DNA from: Paenibacillus sp. FSL R5-0912
GTDB taxonomy: Bacteria > Bacillota > Bacilli > Paenibacillales > Paenibacillaceae
Length of the DNA: 64,000 bases
Direction: 5' to 3'
Assembly (NCBI RefSeq): GCF_000758605.1
Contig: NZ_CP009282.1
Coordinates: 6,448,001-6,512,000, forward strand
A program made the translations under genes and the position numbers. Positions within the stretch are counted from its first letter, which is position 1. Every line of letters begins with the position of its first letter. The notes below the pieces were generated by a model. The model had not been told where the DNA came from, searched no databases, and saw nothing but the letters and a program-made list of their open reading frames with translations. Positions 28,101 through 35,701 of the stretch are shown piece after piece.

Positions 28101-29753
28101 CAGCTGGATTTTGAGCTTGGCGCCGACTTTCTTGAAGGTTGTACCGGCCGGTGCATACAGCCCATAGTTTCTGGTAACCATTACGGGCGTTGGGGCGCCA
28201 TTGGAATTCGTGACCGCAATGCCGATATGGTCTGCAGTAACCGTGGCACCGTCAGCCGCCAGAATCGCATTATTGCTGTCATCGAAGAAGCGGGCCGTTG
28301 CCGGCAGGTACAGTTCAGGACTGGCCGGATCGCTGAATTGTGAATAGAGATAAGGCGAGCCTTTGACGAAGGTCGTCTTCATCTTCTCAGCAGTACCATC
28401 GCTTAATACGGCAGTTGCGGACCAATCACCGTAAGCGGTTATCCGGTTCGACATCCCTGAAGTATTAATATTACTGGCCATCAGGAACAGATCCGGGCTG
28501 CCTGCGGCTTCCTGCGCCTTGCCATCGGCGCTTAAGTAGCCTGCGCCCGGGTTCAGAACGCTTAGTCCCTGCTTGGTATATTTCGATTTGAGCGGAAGGG
28601 TAATAATGCCGTTGCCGAGCTGATTGATCATGATCGACTGCCACCAGTCGTTGGAAGGCAGCGGCGCAGTCAGTGCATCCGATTTATACAGCGGATATTT
28701 GGGCTGGGGAACCGAGAGGTCATTCGCGGCATAGCTGCCTTGACCTACGGCCACTGTTGTCAGCGCCGGCAGTGCCGGAATGTTATAGACCGGCTTGGGG
28801 TCGCCTGTCACATAATCATACGCCTGGAATTCAAAGATCGAGTAACCGAAGGAGGTCGCTCTGCTGATGCCGTTCATCCGCAGATAGCGGCCGCTGGCAT
28901 AGACCGGAAGGTTAAGCGTGCCTCCGTCGCCGTGAAGCTCCCGGTAGATTGTAGTCCATGAACTGCCGTTATTTGAAACCTGGATATCATAGGTCCGTCC
29001 GGCGGCAGCCTCCCAATTGATGATGACCCGGCCAAGTGTCCGTACGCTGCCAAGGTCTACGCTAAGCCATTCATTATCGGTGGCGTTAGAGGACCAGCGT
29101 GTAGCCAAGTTTCCGTCCACTGCCAGTGCCGGCAATGTGGAGCCAGCAGGGAGATAGTCAGCCACCTGATAAGACGACGCCGTCGCCGGCTTGTTCAAGG
29201 CCATATTCGGCCCCAGCACTACCGGAGGAGGATTAACGCCGCCCGTGCCGTAAACCTCGAACTCGAAGAGGGAGATGCCGTATTGCGTCAGGCTGCGCGC
29301 GGTTGCCAATACCCGCACATAACGGCCGGTGCCGCTGAGTGTGAGATCATCCACACTGCCATCTCCCGTAGTTGTGGAATAGACATCACTCCAGTTCAAT
29401 TCATCCGGAGATACCTGAATTTTGTAGGACTTGGCATATGCCCCTTCCCAGCGCAGGACAACGCGGTCTACTGCGGCAGATGCCCCGAGATCAACATAAA
29501 TCCAGTTCGGATCTGCCCCCCATGCACTGCTCCAGCGGGAACCCGTATTGCCGTCCACCGCCAGATCCGGGGTATTGTTGCCCTCTGTGCCCGACGCATA
29601 AGCAGGCCGGTCCTGGGAGAGCAGATAAGAGCCAGCGGCATGCGCACGGCCGGGCGGAATGACCATTACGACACTTAGCAGCATGAGTATGCTCAGAAAC
29701 AAAGCGGTGCCGTTTATGCCTTTCTTGCGTTTTAACCTTTTGGAATATGTCAT
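25185..29753 (-). CDS. Secreted GH81 endo-1,3-beta-glucanase with four discoidin modules
   Basis: Secreted 1522-residue enzyme cleaving beta-1,3-glucan (laminarin, fungal wall). Domain order: signal peptide (about 1-39, ending RAHA-A); two F5/8 type C (CBM32-like) modules (about 44-170 and 182-317); GH81 catalytic region (about 325-1075); then two tandem units, each a DUF1533-like domain plus a discoidin module (about 1081-1298 and 1303-1522). Catalytic motifs: the DHHFTYGYY block (Asp near 771) and NNQEAAGES (Glu near 848-852), matching the acid/base spacing known for GH81. GAGGAGG precedes the ATG. Head of a likely operon with lipoprotein, response regulator and kinase. Confidence 0.92.
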   Translation of the reverse strand: MTYSKRLKRKKGINGTALFLSILMLLSVVMVIPPGRAHAAGSYLLSQDRPAYASGTEGNNTPDLAVDGNTGSRWSSAWGADPNWIYVDLGASAAVDRVVLRWEGAYAKSYKIQVSPDELNWSDVYSTTTGDGSVDDLTLSGTGRYVRVLATARSLTQYGISLFEFEVYGTGGVNPPPVVLGPNMALNKPATASSYQVADYLPAGSTLPALAVDGNLATRWSSNATDNEWLSVDLGSVRTLGRVIINWEAAAGRTYDIQVSNNGSSWTTIYRELHGDGGTLNLPVYASGRYLRMNGISRATSFGYSIFEFQAYDYVTGDPKPVYNIPALPALTTVAVGQGSYAANDLSVPQPKYPLYKSDALTAPLPSNDWWQSIMINQLGNGIITLPLKSKYTKQGLSVLNPGAGYLSADGKAQEAAGSPDLFLMASNINTSGMSNRITAYGDWSATAVLSDGTAEKMKTTFVKGSPYLYSQFSDPASPELYLPATARFFDDSNNAILAADGATVTADHIGIAVTNSNGAPTPVMVTRNYGLYAPAGTTFKKVGAKLKIQLGGGQNYLSLSALPAPANLNYFYQHGYAFVTDTKVAYTFNETTSDVTTTFNATTELKRSGFPNVALMAQLPHQWKVTTTPLTAVSFPSIRGTMKVTEGNSFATADKFYGIVPQFTEPGDSGYSRQDLLNYLALLDTDTATNLMQADAYWQGKKLHPLAMGVLIADQIGSESYKNLFLSRMKTVLTDWYTYTSGEANYYFDYNSDWGTLIYKNSEFGANSGITDHHFTYGYYVFASAVLATYDTDFRNKFSGMVDELIRDYANPSKTDPKYPYFRNFDPYEGHSWAGGYADNDSGNNQEAAGESLFGWVGQYMWSTLTGNTAFRDASIMGFTTELRAVQQYWFNYDQDNWLPGYTHKSVGQIYGSSNFFGTFFNGNPVYVYGIHWLPTAEYLTSYGFDTAKAAGLYSGFVADNSGPETDWYHIVWPIQALSDPQAVLNKWNPALPQQNELFNTYWFVHNMATLGSRTKDIWAANGYSATVYKKGSAYSALVWNPTNAAITVTFRNAGGITGSAVVEAKKLVKVDPTKVNSGTLLTPPALIADTTQNAAGQPIELTFTDNAAWRSAASAVKVDGTSAAAANYTVAAGTIMLNTALFPAAKTYTITVSATGYNDASVQQVVTGGATSANLALNKAVTASENPKQPAAGAVDGDPGTRWESAFSDPQWIQVDLGSNQTVSRILLNWEGAYAKSYTIETSADGANWAPAYSTTTGDGAIDDVSFAPVSARYVKVNGTERGTQYGYSLWELEVYGSGGTVTPLAPPALAADTTQNAAGQPVELTFTDNAAWRGAISAVKVDGTTAAAADYTVTAGKITLNTALFPAAKTYTIIVTAAGYADASVQQVITGGTPSVNLALNKAVTASENPKQPAAGAVDGDLGTRWESAFSDPQWIQVDLGSAQTVSRVLLNWEGAYAKSYTIETSADGTDWTTAYSATTGDGELDDISFTPVSARYVKVNGTERGTQYGYSLWEMSVY
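25188..26513 (-). repeat. Two near-identical C-terminal modules within the glucanase gene
   Basis: Each unit of about 655 bases encodes a DUF1533-like domain followed by a discoidin module. The two translated copies are close to identical over long runs (for example VDGDxGTRWESAFSDPQW and NGTERGTQYGYSLWE), implying recent duplication or gene conversion, whereas the N-terminal discoidin pair is far more diverged. Confidence 0.85.
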
Positions 29754-29871
29754 TACCCTTAATCCTCCTCATGTCTATTGGTATACAGCCATCCAGCCCA
29801 TAAACAAAATCTTTCCCGGTGTGATCATCAGCCTCCTTTACCTGGGTTTAAGCAGTCTACATCACTACATA

Positions 29872-29885
29872 TATAAGCGCTTTCA
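29872..29885 (-). promoter_or_regulatory. Candidate cre site upstream of the glucanase operon
   Basis: Minus strand reads TGAAAGCGCTTATA, one mismatch to the CcpA cre consensus, about 120 bases before the GH81 start. Confidence 0.5.
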
Positions 29886-30034
29886 TAGATTCAAGATAAG
29901 CGTACCTTTTACCGAAACCGGTTGCAATTATACAAATCAACGATTTTATGCAGAAAGTAAGGATTAACTTATTTTCGCAGCAAAGATATCCCGGAACCTT
30001 CATCATCTATGTACAAAATCACCCACAGTTACTC

Positions 30035-30138
30035 ATTGTGTTCGATTCTCCACATACATCTGGCCTGATACCCCCCACAGTAGCTCATTGTATTCGGTTT
30101 TTCGCCTACATTTGGCCTGATGACCCTCACAGTAGCTC
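30035..30138. repeat. 52-bp tandem array, left part (two units)
   Basis: Units start at 30035 and 30087, each exactly 52 bases, beginning ATTGTRTTCG and ending CAGTAGCTC. A decayed fragment precedes them. The array resumes in the same phase after the insertion element at 31534. Confidence 0.85.
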
Positions 30139-30205
30139 ATTGCGGTGCGACCCCCTTATCCCGGAGTCCTCCGTATAAAATCAGTACTTGTCGTAGACAT
30201 GCTCT

Positions 30206-31138
30206 TTATTTCGCTTTTTCTCTCGGCCAGAAGAAGCTGGAGCGGTCTTCTAGAGTCAGGACCCACTCCGCAAAGGTAGCTGGCGGCATGTTACGAAGGC
30301 TCGTATGCATTCTGCGATTGTTGTAAAAGTCCATGTACCGGTCCACCGCTTCATAGGCCTCTTCGAACGTGTCGAATGCCTCTTTGCGGAACAAATCCCG
30401 ATCGATATTACTGTGGAACGATTCAATAAAAGCATTTAAATCCGGCGTTCGAGGCGGAATGCGTTCATGGGTCATTTCCCAGCTTTCACACATGTCGCCA
30501 AACAGGTGGCTGACGAACTGTGGTCCGTTGTCGGTGCGAATCACCGGACGTGCGCTGTCAGGGGCGCAGTGTTGCTCCATGGCGCGTCCCAGCGTCTGGC
30601 AGGCATGCTTCGCCTCACACGACGATCCCCGGTGGTAGCCGACGATGACACGGGTAAACACATCGATAATGCTCAGGACAAAGAAGTGCCTGTCACGGCC
30701 CACCACGTAACCGTACTTAATGTCCATCTGCCAGAGTTGGCCCGCTCCGGTAATGAACCGGTTCTCCGGCAGCTTCCGGGGATGCTTAAAGCGCTTCTGA
30801 CGCTGGGGCTGCAGGATATCCAGCGCCTGACACAGCCGGTAGCTTTTCTTGTGATTGAGCTTCAACCGGTGCTGGTTCCACAAGCACTTGGCCAGCAGTT
30901 TGTACCCGTACACGTGCTCTTCTCCAGCGATTAATTCCAGCAGCCATTCCTGGATTTCCTCGTCGCTAATCTTCTCGCCAGACTCGTTCAAGGAGTAGCC
31001 TGGCTGGGGCCTTCCACGCCCCCCTTGAACAGCTGTTGGGGACAGTGACCTGCGTTTCTTACGGTCGTAGTACGTAGACTCTGCTAGCCCCACGAGACGG
31101 AGCACCAAGGCTGCGGTATTCCCCTGCTTAATGAACAT
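30206..31138 (-). CDS. IS3 transposase OrfB (DDE integrase domain)
   Basis: Catalytic part of the transposase, 310 residues. It has an HTH_21-like N-terminal region and a retroviral-type integrase core: first Asp in QMDIKYGYV, second in RTDNGPQF, Glu in NAFIESFHS, then the YNNRRMHTSL motif of the IS3 family. Its frame is -1 relative to orfA and stays open back to the slippery site at 31177-31183, so the main product is probably an OrfAB fusion. No stops or frameshifts within it, so it may be active. Confidence 0.93.
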   Translation of the reverse strand: MFIKQGNTAALVLRLVGLAESTYYDRKKRRSLSPTAVQGGRGRPQPGYSLNESGEKISDEEIQEWLLELIAGEEHVYGYKLLAKCLWNQHRLKLNHKKSYRLCQALDILQPQRQKRFKHPRKLPENRFITGAGQLWQMDIKYGYVVGRDRHFFVLSIIDVFTRVIVGYHRGSSCEAKHACQTLGRAMEQHCAPDSARPVIRTDNGPQFVSHLFGDMCESWEMTHERIPPRTPDLNAFIESFHSNIDRDLFRKEAFDTFEEAYEAVDRYMDFYNNRRMHTSLRNMPPATFAEWVLTLEDRSSFFWPREKAK

Positions 31139-31143
31139 ATCGG

Positions 31144-31467
31144 CTACCTCGATTTTTTCGGATAAGCAGGGGTTGGCTTTTTTAGCAGTTCACGCAGAAT
31201 CTCAATCTCTAACTCCTTTTCACCGAGCATCTTGACGGCCTTCTCATATTTCTGCTCGACGTCCAGCAGGCGCTTCCGTTCCTCCACCTGGTCCTGGGGA
31301 TACGGATGATCTTGCTCCCCATGGGCTTCCCGGTAATCCCTCACCCACTGATTCACCGTTGATGGAGTCACCCCATACTTTCGAGCAACCACCTCCGCCT
31401 TAATGCCAGACAACACCTCTTGCGCTGCCTTCTCTCTTGTTCCTGTTAAGTGTCCCATTCCGTTCAT
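31144..31467 (-). CDS. IS3 transposase OrfA (helix-turn-helix)
   Basis: DNA-binding part of the transposase, 107 residues: a helix-turn-helix (AEVVARKYGVTPSTVNQWVRDYR, about 28-50) followed by a leucine-zipper-like coiled coil (about 65-95). The heptamer A-AAA-AAG lies in the orfA frame at 31183-31177 and is the classical IS3 slippery site for -1 frameshifting into orfB. GGAGGA precedes the start. Confidence 0.92.
   Translation of the reverse strand: MNGMGHLTGTREKAAQEVLSGIKAEVVARKYGVTPSTVNQWVRDYREAHGEQDHPYPQDQVEERKRLLDVEQKYEKAVKMLGEKELEIEILRELLKKPTPAYPKKSR
31177..31183 (-). other. Programmed -1 frameshift site of the IS3 element
   Basis: A-AAA-AAG in phase with orfA codons. From here the -1 frame runs without a stop through 15 codons into the orfB ATG at 31138. 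Confidence 0.8.
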
Positions 31468-31533
31468 CCTCCTCCTGTATCTAGTCTACATTTTTGTGGG
31501 GGAGGACTCCAACTTCTTTAGGGGGCTGTGGAG

Positions 31534-31817
31534 ATTGTATTCGGTTTTTCGCCTACATTTGGCCTGATGACCCTCACACTAGCTTATTGTATTCGGTTTT
31601 TCGCCTACATTTGGCCTGATACCCCTCATGGAAGCTTATTGTATTCGGTTTTTCGCCTACATTTGGCCTGATGACCCTCACAGTAGCTCATTGTATTCGG
31701 TTTTTCGCCTACATTTGGCCTGATGACCCTCACACTAGCTTATTGTATTCGGTTTTTCGCCTACATTTGGCCTGATACCCCTCACAGTAGCTCATTGTAT
31801 TCGGTTTTTCGCCTACA
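31534..31817. repeat. 52-bp tandem array, right part (five units and a partial)
   Basis: Units start at 31534, 31586, 31638, 31690, 31742 and 31794 (partial), exactly 52 bases apart. Each opens with a symmetric TGTA-N2-CG-N6-CG-N2-TACA core. Variation is limited to the last third (GATGACCCTCACAC/AG vs GATACCCCTCA). With the left part the original array had about seven full units. Confidence 0.92.
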
Positions 31818-31890
31818 CTCCCCCTCCTTTGGCCCGTCTTCAGGGGGAATCAGTGGGATTTCCGATGATACTATCAGTCCCCAACCAACC

Positions 31891-31917
31891 AAAAAAACCG
31901 GCCCCATGGGGCCGGCC
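31891..31917 (-). terminator. Terminator of uvrC
   Basis: Perfect palindrome CCGGCCCCATGGGGCCGG followed on the minus strand by seven T residues, 27 bases past the uvrC stop. Confidence 0.88.
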
Positions 31918-31943
31918 TATGTTTCGTTACCGTTTGAGCTTAT

Positions 31944-33935
31944 TTATAATGACGGTTCCTCATCCTTGAGCGCATCCAGAATCTGCCGGGCCAGCTTCTC
32001 GCCAATAGACAGAACACGGAAATCTTCCACGGAAGCTTCCTTGATCTTCTTCAGCGAGCCGAAATGCTTCAGCAGCGACTTCCGGCGCTTCTCCCCGATT
32101 CCCGGAACCGAATCCAGCTTCGAGGTGACCATCGATTTGCCGCGCTGTTCGCGGTGGAACGTAATTGCGAACCGGTGAACCTCATCCTGAATCCGCTGCA
32201 GGAGATAGAACTCCTGGCTGTCCCGGGCCAGCGACACCGGTTCGGCGGAATCCCCGACCAGCAGCTGCGCCGTTCTGTGCTTATCATCCTTGACGATACC
32301 GCAGACCGGAATGAACAGACCCAGCTCATTCTGCAGAATATCGATGGCCGAGGAGATCTGGCCTTTGCCTCCATCGACCACGATCAGGTCAGGCTGCGGC
32401 AGATTCTCCTTAAGCACCCGTTCATACCGGCGGCGGATGACCTCACGCATCGTCTCATAATCATCCGGCCCCTGCACAGTGCGGACCTTATATTTACGGT
32501 ACTCTTTGCGGGCCGGCTTGCCGTCAATGAACACAACCATCGCCGAGACCGGATTCGTTCCTTGGATATTCGAGTTATCGAAAGCTTCAATCCGGTTCAG
32601 CGAAGCAAGTCCCAGACTCTGCCCCAGACTGCTCGCCGCACCGGAGGTGCGCTCCTCATCCCGCTCAATCAGGCGGAACTTCTCATCCAGCGCCACCCGG
32701 CTATTCTGGCAGGCCATGCCGACCATCTGCTTCTTGAGCCCGCGCTGCGGCACAAGTACCTTGATGCCCAGCCATTCCTGCAGGGCTGCCGCCCCTCCGG
32801 CCGCATCCACAGTTCCTTCAGCAGCCGTCTCCTGTTCCGCCGGATACTGCGGCTCCGCTGCAACCTCCGCCCTATCCTCCGCTTCCAGCGCTGCCTGCAT
32901 CTCCTTACTGCCCAGCATGCCTGCAGCAGTCTGCAAGCCCGTTACCGCAGCACCTGTACCGGTCTCTGGCGTGAGCGCTTTGACAGCTCCGTCACTCAGC
33001 ATATCCGGCAGCAGGATCTCCTGCGGCAATGCTGGATTATCGCTGTAATACTGCGTCACATAGGACATGAAATCACTGTACGCTTCCCCGTAGAACGGAA
33101 AAGCCGACGAGTGGCGCTGAATCATTTTACCCTGCCGCATATACAGGATTTGCACACACATCCAGCCCTTATCGACTGCATAGCCGAAGACGTCCCGGTC
33201 CTTGGTATCAACCGTGTTGATCTTCTGCTTCTCCATCAGGGCATCGATGTGAATAATCTGGTCCCGCAGCTCCTTGGCCCGCTCGAAATACAGCTCTTCT
33301 GCGGCCTCCTGCATCTTCTTCTGCAGATCCTTCTTCACCGCATCATGCCCCCCGTTCAGGAAGGACGAGATACTCTGCGTAATCTCCTCGTAAGCCGACT
33401 TCGGCACTTCCTTCTCGCAGGGAGCCAGACACTGGCCCATGTGATAATACAGGCAGACTTCCTTCGGCATCACCCCGCACTTGCGCAGCGGATACATCCG
33501 GTCCAGCAGCTTCTTGGTCTGCTGGGCCGCATAGCTATTCGGATACGGGCCGAAATATTTAGCTTTATCCTTCAGCACCCGCCGCGTGACCTCAAGGCGC
33601 GGATGCGCTTCATTCGTTATTTTCAAATACGGAAAAGTCTTATCATCCTTCAGCAGCACGTTGTAACGCGGCATATGCTTCTTGATCAGATTGCACTCCA
33701 GAATGAGTGCTTCCATATTGCTCGATGTGACGATATATTCGAAATCAACAATATTGGCGACAAGCCGCTGCGTCTTGCCGTTGTGGCTGCCGGTGAAATA
33801 AGAGCGCACGCGGTTCTTCAGCACCTTGGCCTTGCCCACATAAATAATCGTACCCTCATCATTCTTCATCAGATAGCAGCCGGGCAGATCAGGCAGCAGC
33901 GCCAGTTTGTTGCGGATATTATCCATATAATCCAT
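31944..33935 (-). CDS. uvrC: Excinuclease ABC subunit C
   Basis: Dual-incision nuclease of nucleotide excision repair, acting with UvrA/UvrB. The 663 residues hold: GIY-YIG domain (about 13-95; PGCYLMKNDEGTIIYVGKA); a Cys-rich patch with C153, C161, C169, C173; UVR motif (about 200-235); RNase H-like endonuclease domain (about 390-560, with EAFDNSNIQGT and VVDGGKGQ); and C-terminal tandem HhH (SVPGIGEKRRKSLLKHFGS). An Ala/Glu-rich insertion at about 322-383 makes it longer than the usual ~600. Start chosen at MDYMDNIRNK with GGTGGGGGAGA upstream; 60 upstream in-frame codons look non-coding. Confidence 0.96.
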   Translation of the reverse strand: MDYMDNIRNKLALLPDLPGCYLMKNDEGTIIYVGKAKVLKNRVRSYFTGSHNGKTQRLVANIVDFEYIVTSSNMEALILECNLIKKHMPRYNVLLKDDKTFPYLKITNEAHPRLEVTRRVLKDKAKYFGPYPNSYAAQQTKKLLDRMYPLRKCGVMPKEVCLYYHMGQCLAPCEKEVPKSAYEEITQSISSFLNGGHDAVKKDLQKKMQEAAEELYFERAKELRDQIIHIDALMEKQKINTVDTKDRDVFGYAVDKGWMCVQILYMRQGKMIQRHSSAFPFYGEAYSDFMSYVTQYYSDNPALPQEILLPDMLSDGAVKALTPETGTGAAVTGLQTAAGMLGSKEMQAALEAEDRAEVAAEPQYPAEQETAAEGTVDAAGGAAALQEWLGIKVLVPQRGLKKQMVGMACQNSRVALDEKFRLIERDEERTSGAASSLGQSLGLASLNRIEAFDNSNIQGTNPVSAMVVFIDGKPARKEYRKYKVRTVQGPDDYETMREVIRRRYERVLKENLPQPDLIVVDGGKGQISSAIDILQNELGLFIPVCGIVKDDKHRTAQLLVGDSAEPVSLARDSQEFYLLQRIQDEVHRFAITFHREQRGKSMVTSKLDSVPGIGEKRRKSLLKHFGSLKKIKEASVEDFRVLSIGEKLARQILDALKDEEPSL

Positions 33936-34032
33936 GAGTTCTCCCCCACCTGTTACTACACTGTTATAAGGTAAGTTTAGAATAGAATGTACTACAGATT
34001 CAAGCCTTACTATAGAACACCCGTTTCTATTT

Positions 34033-34076
34033 GACAGACAAAGCGCCTTCGGAGAAACCGAAGGCGCTTTGTCTGA
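34033..34076. terminator. Terminator-like hairpin downstream of trxA
   Basis: Long stem AGACAAAGCGCCTTCGG with its complement CCGAAGGCGCTTTGTCT around a short loop, 40 bases past the trxA stop and upstream of uvrC. The downstream T stretch is short. Confidence 0.7.
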
Positions 34077-34115
34077 AGGAGCCGCGAGGCTCCGGATACC
34101 GCAGATTATAATCAA

Positions 34116-34433
34116 TTATTGATGCTTAGCTACAATATTCTTAAGGGAATCCTTGGAGTTCAGTCCTACGACTTTGTCCACGGGTTGACCGTCTTTGAAG
34201 AAGATCAGAGTAGGAATACTCATTACTCCAAAGCGGGAAGCCGTTTCCGGATTCTCATCCACATTCAATTTGGCGATTTTTACGCTGTCTCCCAGCTCGG
34301 TGGACAATTCCTCCAGAATAGGGGCAAGCATTTTGCAAGGGCCGCACCAAGGTGCCCAGAAGTCAACTACTACAGTACCTTGACCTTCTACTTCATTACC
34401 GAAGGATTGGTCAGACACGTTCACGATAGCCAT
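34116..34433 (-). CDS. trxA: Thioredoxin
   Basis: Small cytosolic disulfide reductase, 105 residues, with the active site WCGPC near residues 28-32, the cis-Pro motif SIPTLIFF, and normal length. Start at MAIVNVSDQ, preceded by GAGGAGGAACAATATC. The upstream 70 bases hold the same structured leader element as sdhB. In this gene the conserved ATGCTCACAAAA segment happens to be in frame with trxA, but the upstream codons are not thioredoxin sequence. Confidence 0.97.
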   Translation of the reverse strand: MAIVNVSDQSFGNEVEGQGTVVVDFWAPWCGPCKMLAPILEELSTELGDSVKIAKLNVDENPETASRFGVMSIPTLIFFKDGQPVDKVVGLNSKDSLKNIVAKHQ

Positions 34434-34449
34434 GATATTGTTCCTCCTC

Positions 34450-34520
34450 AAAAGTTTTGTGAGCATCCGCTTCCTGAAACAGGATCGTGCAAAGCTACTT
34501 CGGAAGCATGCGCTTAAGTT
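34450..34520 (-). promoter_or_regulatory. Structured 5' leader element before trxA
   Basis: Minus strand ends at the GAGGAGG of trxA. It has hairpins GCTT-ccg-AAGT (34507-34497) and TCCTG-ttt-CAGGA (34484-34472), a weaker outer stem (AGCTTTGC against ACAAAACT, six of eight pairs), and the 17-base block ATGCTCACAAAACTTTT shared with sdhB. The middle hairpin is TCAT/ATGA at sdhB and TCCTG/CAGGA here, so base pairing is kept although bases differ. Confidence 0.55.
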
Positions 34521-34700
34521 GTACGAAATAAGATCCGCTTCTATAGCCTGAGCCAAGTCCGCGAAAATTACTCCGAGAATATAGCGAAATAAAATGCTGC
34601 ATGTAATATGATAACCAGATTACCTATTACCGACACATTAACAGTATAACATAATTGCAATGCATTTGTTATATATTTTATAAAATTATATTGTATAAAA

Positions 34701-35189
34701 TCAATTTAGCCTAAGGTTTAACTTCATTGTCCGGGAGGTTCCGGATATCCCGAAATATTCGAATCCAAGCTTGTCATATAAGCGGACGGCCGCCTGATTC
34801 TCCGGATCTACACTAAGAGAAACCGATGGGTATCCATCGGATACGGCTTGCTGGATGATGGCCTCCATAAGTCTGATTCCCAAGCCCCGCTTTCTATAGC
34901 CGGGCCGTATAGCGACACCTAATTCCGGGGTTTCAGCATCCACGAATCCATAGCCTTGGTTCGTCTCTTCAAACAGTCTGTACCAGGCTGCACCTGCGGG
35001 CTGATTGTCAATCAGAGCGATTAGTGCCCTATCACCTTCTTTTCCCCAATTCTCGTTGTACTTCACGATATCCGGTGAACTCAGCAGCTCACTCCTGGAG
35101 GGCTTTCCTTGGACTATATTGATTGACTCATAATGCATATCCATTAGAAAATCGTATTCCTGCGGTTCCATAGGTCTAATACTTATCAT
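34701..35189 (-). CDS. GNAT family N-acetyltransferase
   Basis: Acetyl-CoA-dependent acetyltransferase, 162 residues. The acetyl-CoA loop RPGYRKRGLGIRLM (Q/RxxGxG/A type) and the C-terminal motif NQAAVRLYDKLGF are clear. Acceptor substrate unknown. The ATG at 35189 has AGAGGTGATTCG before it; a codon nine residues upstream is less likely. Stands alone downstream of a divergent small gene. Confidence 0.85.
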   Translation of the reverse strand: MISIRPMEPQEYDFLMDMHYESINIVQGKPSRSELLSSPDIVKYNENWGKEGDRALIALIDNQPAGAAWYRLFEETNQGYGFVDAETPELGVAIRPGYRKRGLGIRLMEAIIQQAVSDGYPSVSLSVDPENQAAVRLYDKLGFEYFGISGTSRTMKLNLRLN

Positions 35190-35357
35190 CGAATCACCTC
35201 TTTGCATCTCATACAAGGCTAGGCGCCGATCTTATCTTTACATCTTCCCGGCAACTTCGTATACTTGAAGAAAGCGCATTAATTGTCAATGACTTCTCTC
35301 ACATGTATAACTGTAACTCAACTCACACAGTCATGCAACAGCAAGGAGGAAGAAGCG

Positions 35358-35516
35358 ATGGATGTCAACGCGCAAGTCCGTGACCCGCGGGAGCATGTCA
35401 ACGAAGAGCCCCGTAACGACCTTGGCGACCTAATGGCCGGTTTTTTTGGAATGACAGGATTTATGACCGTAGTTTTCTTCGGGATGGTTATCATCAAGTT
35501 TATTATGTCCGAATAA
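35358..35516 (+). CDS. Small single-pass membrane protein, YqzM-like
   Basis: 52 residues: a polar, charged N-terminal half (MDVNAQVRDPREHVNEEP) then one hydrophobic helix (about 27-49). It resembles the YqzM family of short membrane proteins in Bacillales, judged from size and layout; function unknown. Start at ATG after AAGGAGGAAGAAGCG. Followed by a strong terminator. Confidence 0.65.
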   Translation: MDVNAQVRDPREHVNEEPRNDLGDLMAGFFGMTGFMTVVFFGMVIIKFIMSE

Positions 35517-35584
35517 AGCTGCAGGCAGCAGAGCAACACCGAAGTTTACGCAAAAAGCTAGATGCATACAGAGAACTCATACCA

Positions 35585-35634
35585 AACAGCGGCGGGGCCA
35601 GGGACTTCATGTCCGCGGTCCCGCCGCTGTTTGT
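35585..35634 (+). terminator. Terminator after the YqzM-like gene
   Basis: Arms AAACAGCGGCGGG and CCCGCCGCTGTTT around an inner GGAC...GTCC pairing, followed by TTTG. Confidence 0.75.
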
Positions 35635-35701
35635 GTGCGGGCAAAGCAGCTCTTATTTCTGCTGATTTGAATGATTGAGTAACGCAAAATCCTGCGCCAA
35701 A

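Larger units (their letters stand above)
30143..31533 (-). mobile_element. Intact IS3-family insertion sequence (~1.39 kb)
   Basis: The element carries orfA and orfB on the minus strand. Imperfect terminal inverted repeats share CCCCCT...GGAGTCCTCC at both ends (inward from about 30151 and 31526). ATTG is found on both sides (30139-30142 and 31534-31537) and fits a 4-base target duplication. Removing the element and one ATTG restores a continuous 52-bp tandem array. The exact ends could shift by a few bases because neither end shows the usual terminal TG/CA. Confidence 0.82.

Noticed and set aside
30035..31817. CRISPR-like reading of the 52-bp array
   Set aside because: The whole unit is repeated with no variable spacers, and no cas gene is present.
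32064..33974. A 636-codon open frame antisense to uvrC
   Set aside because: It mirrors the high-GC codon pattern of uvrC, has no ribosome-binding site, and its translation resembles no protein family; uvrC motifs are unambiguous on the other strand.
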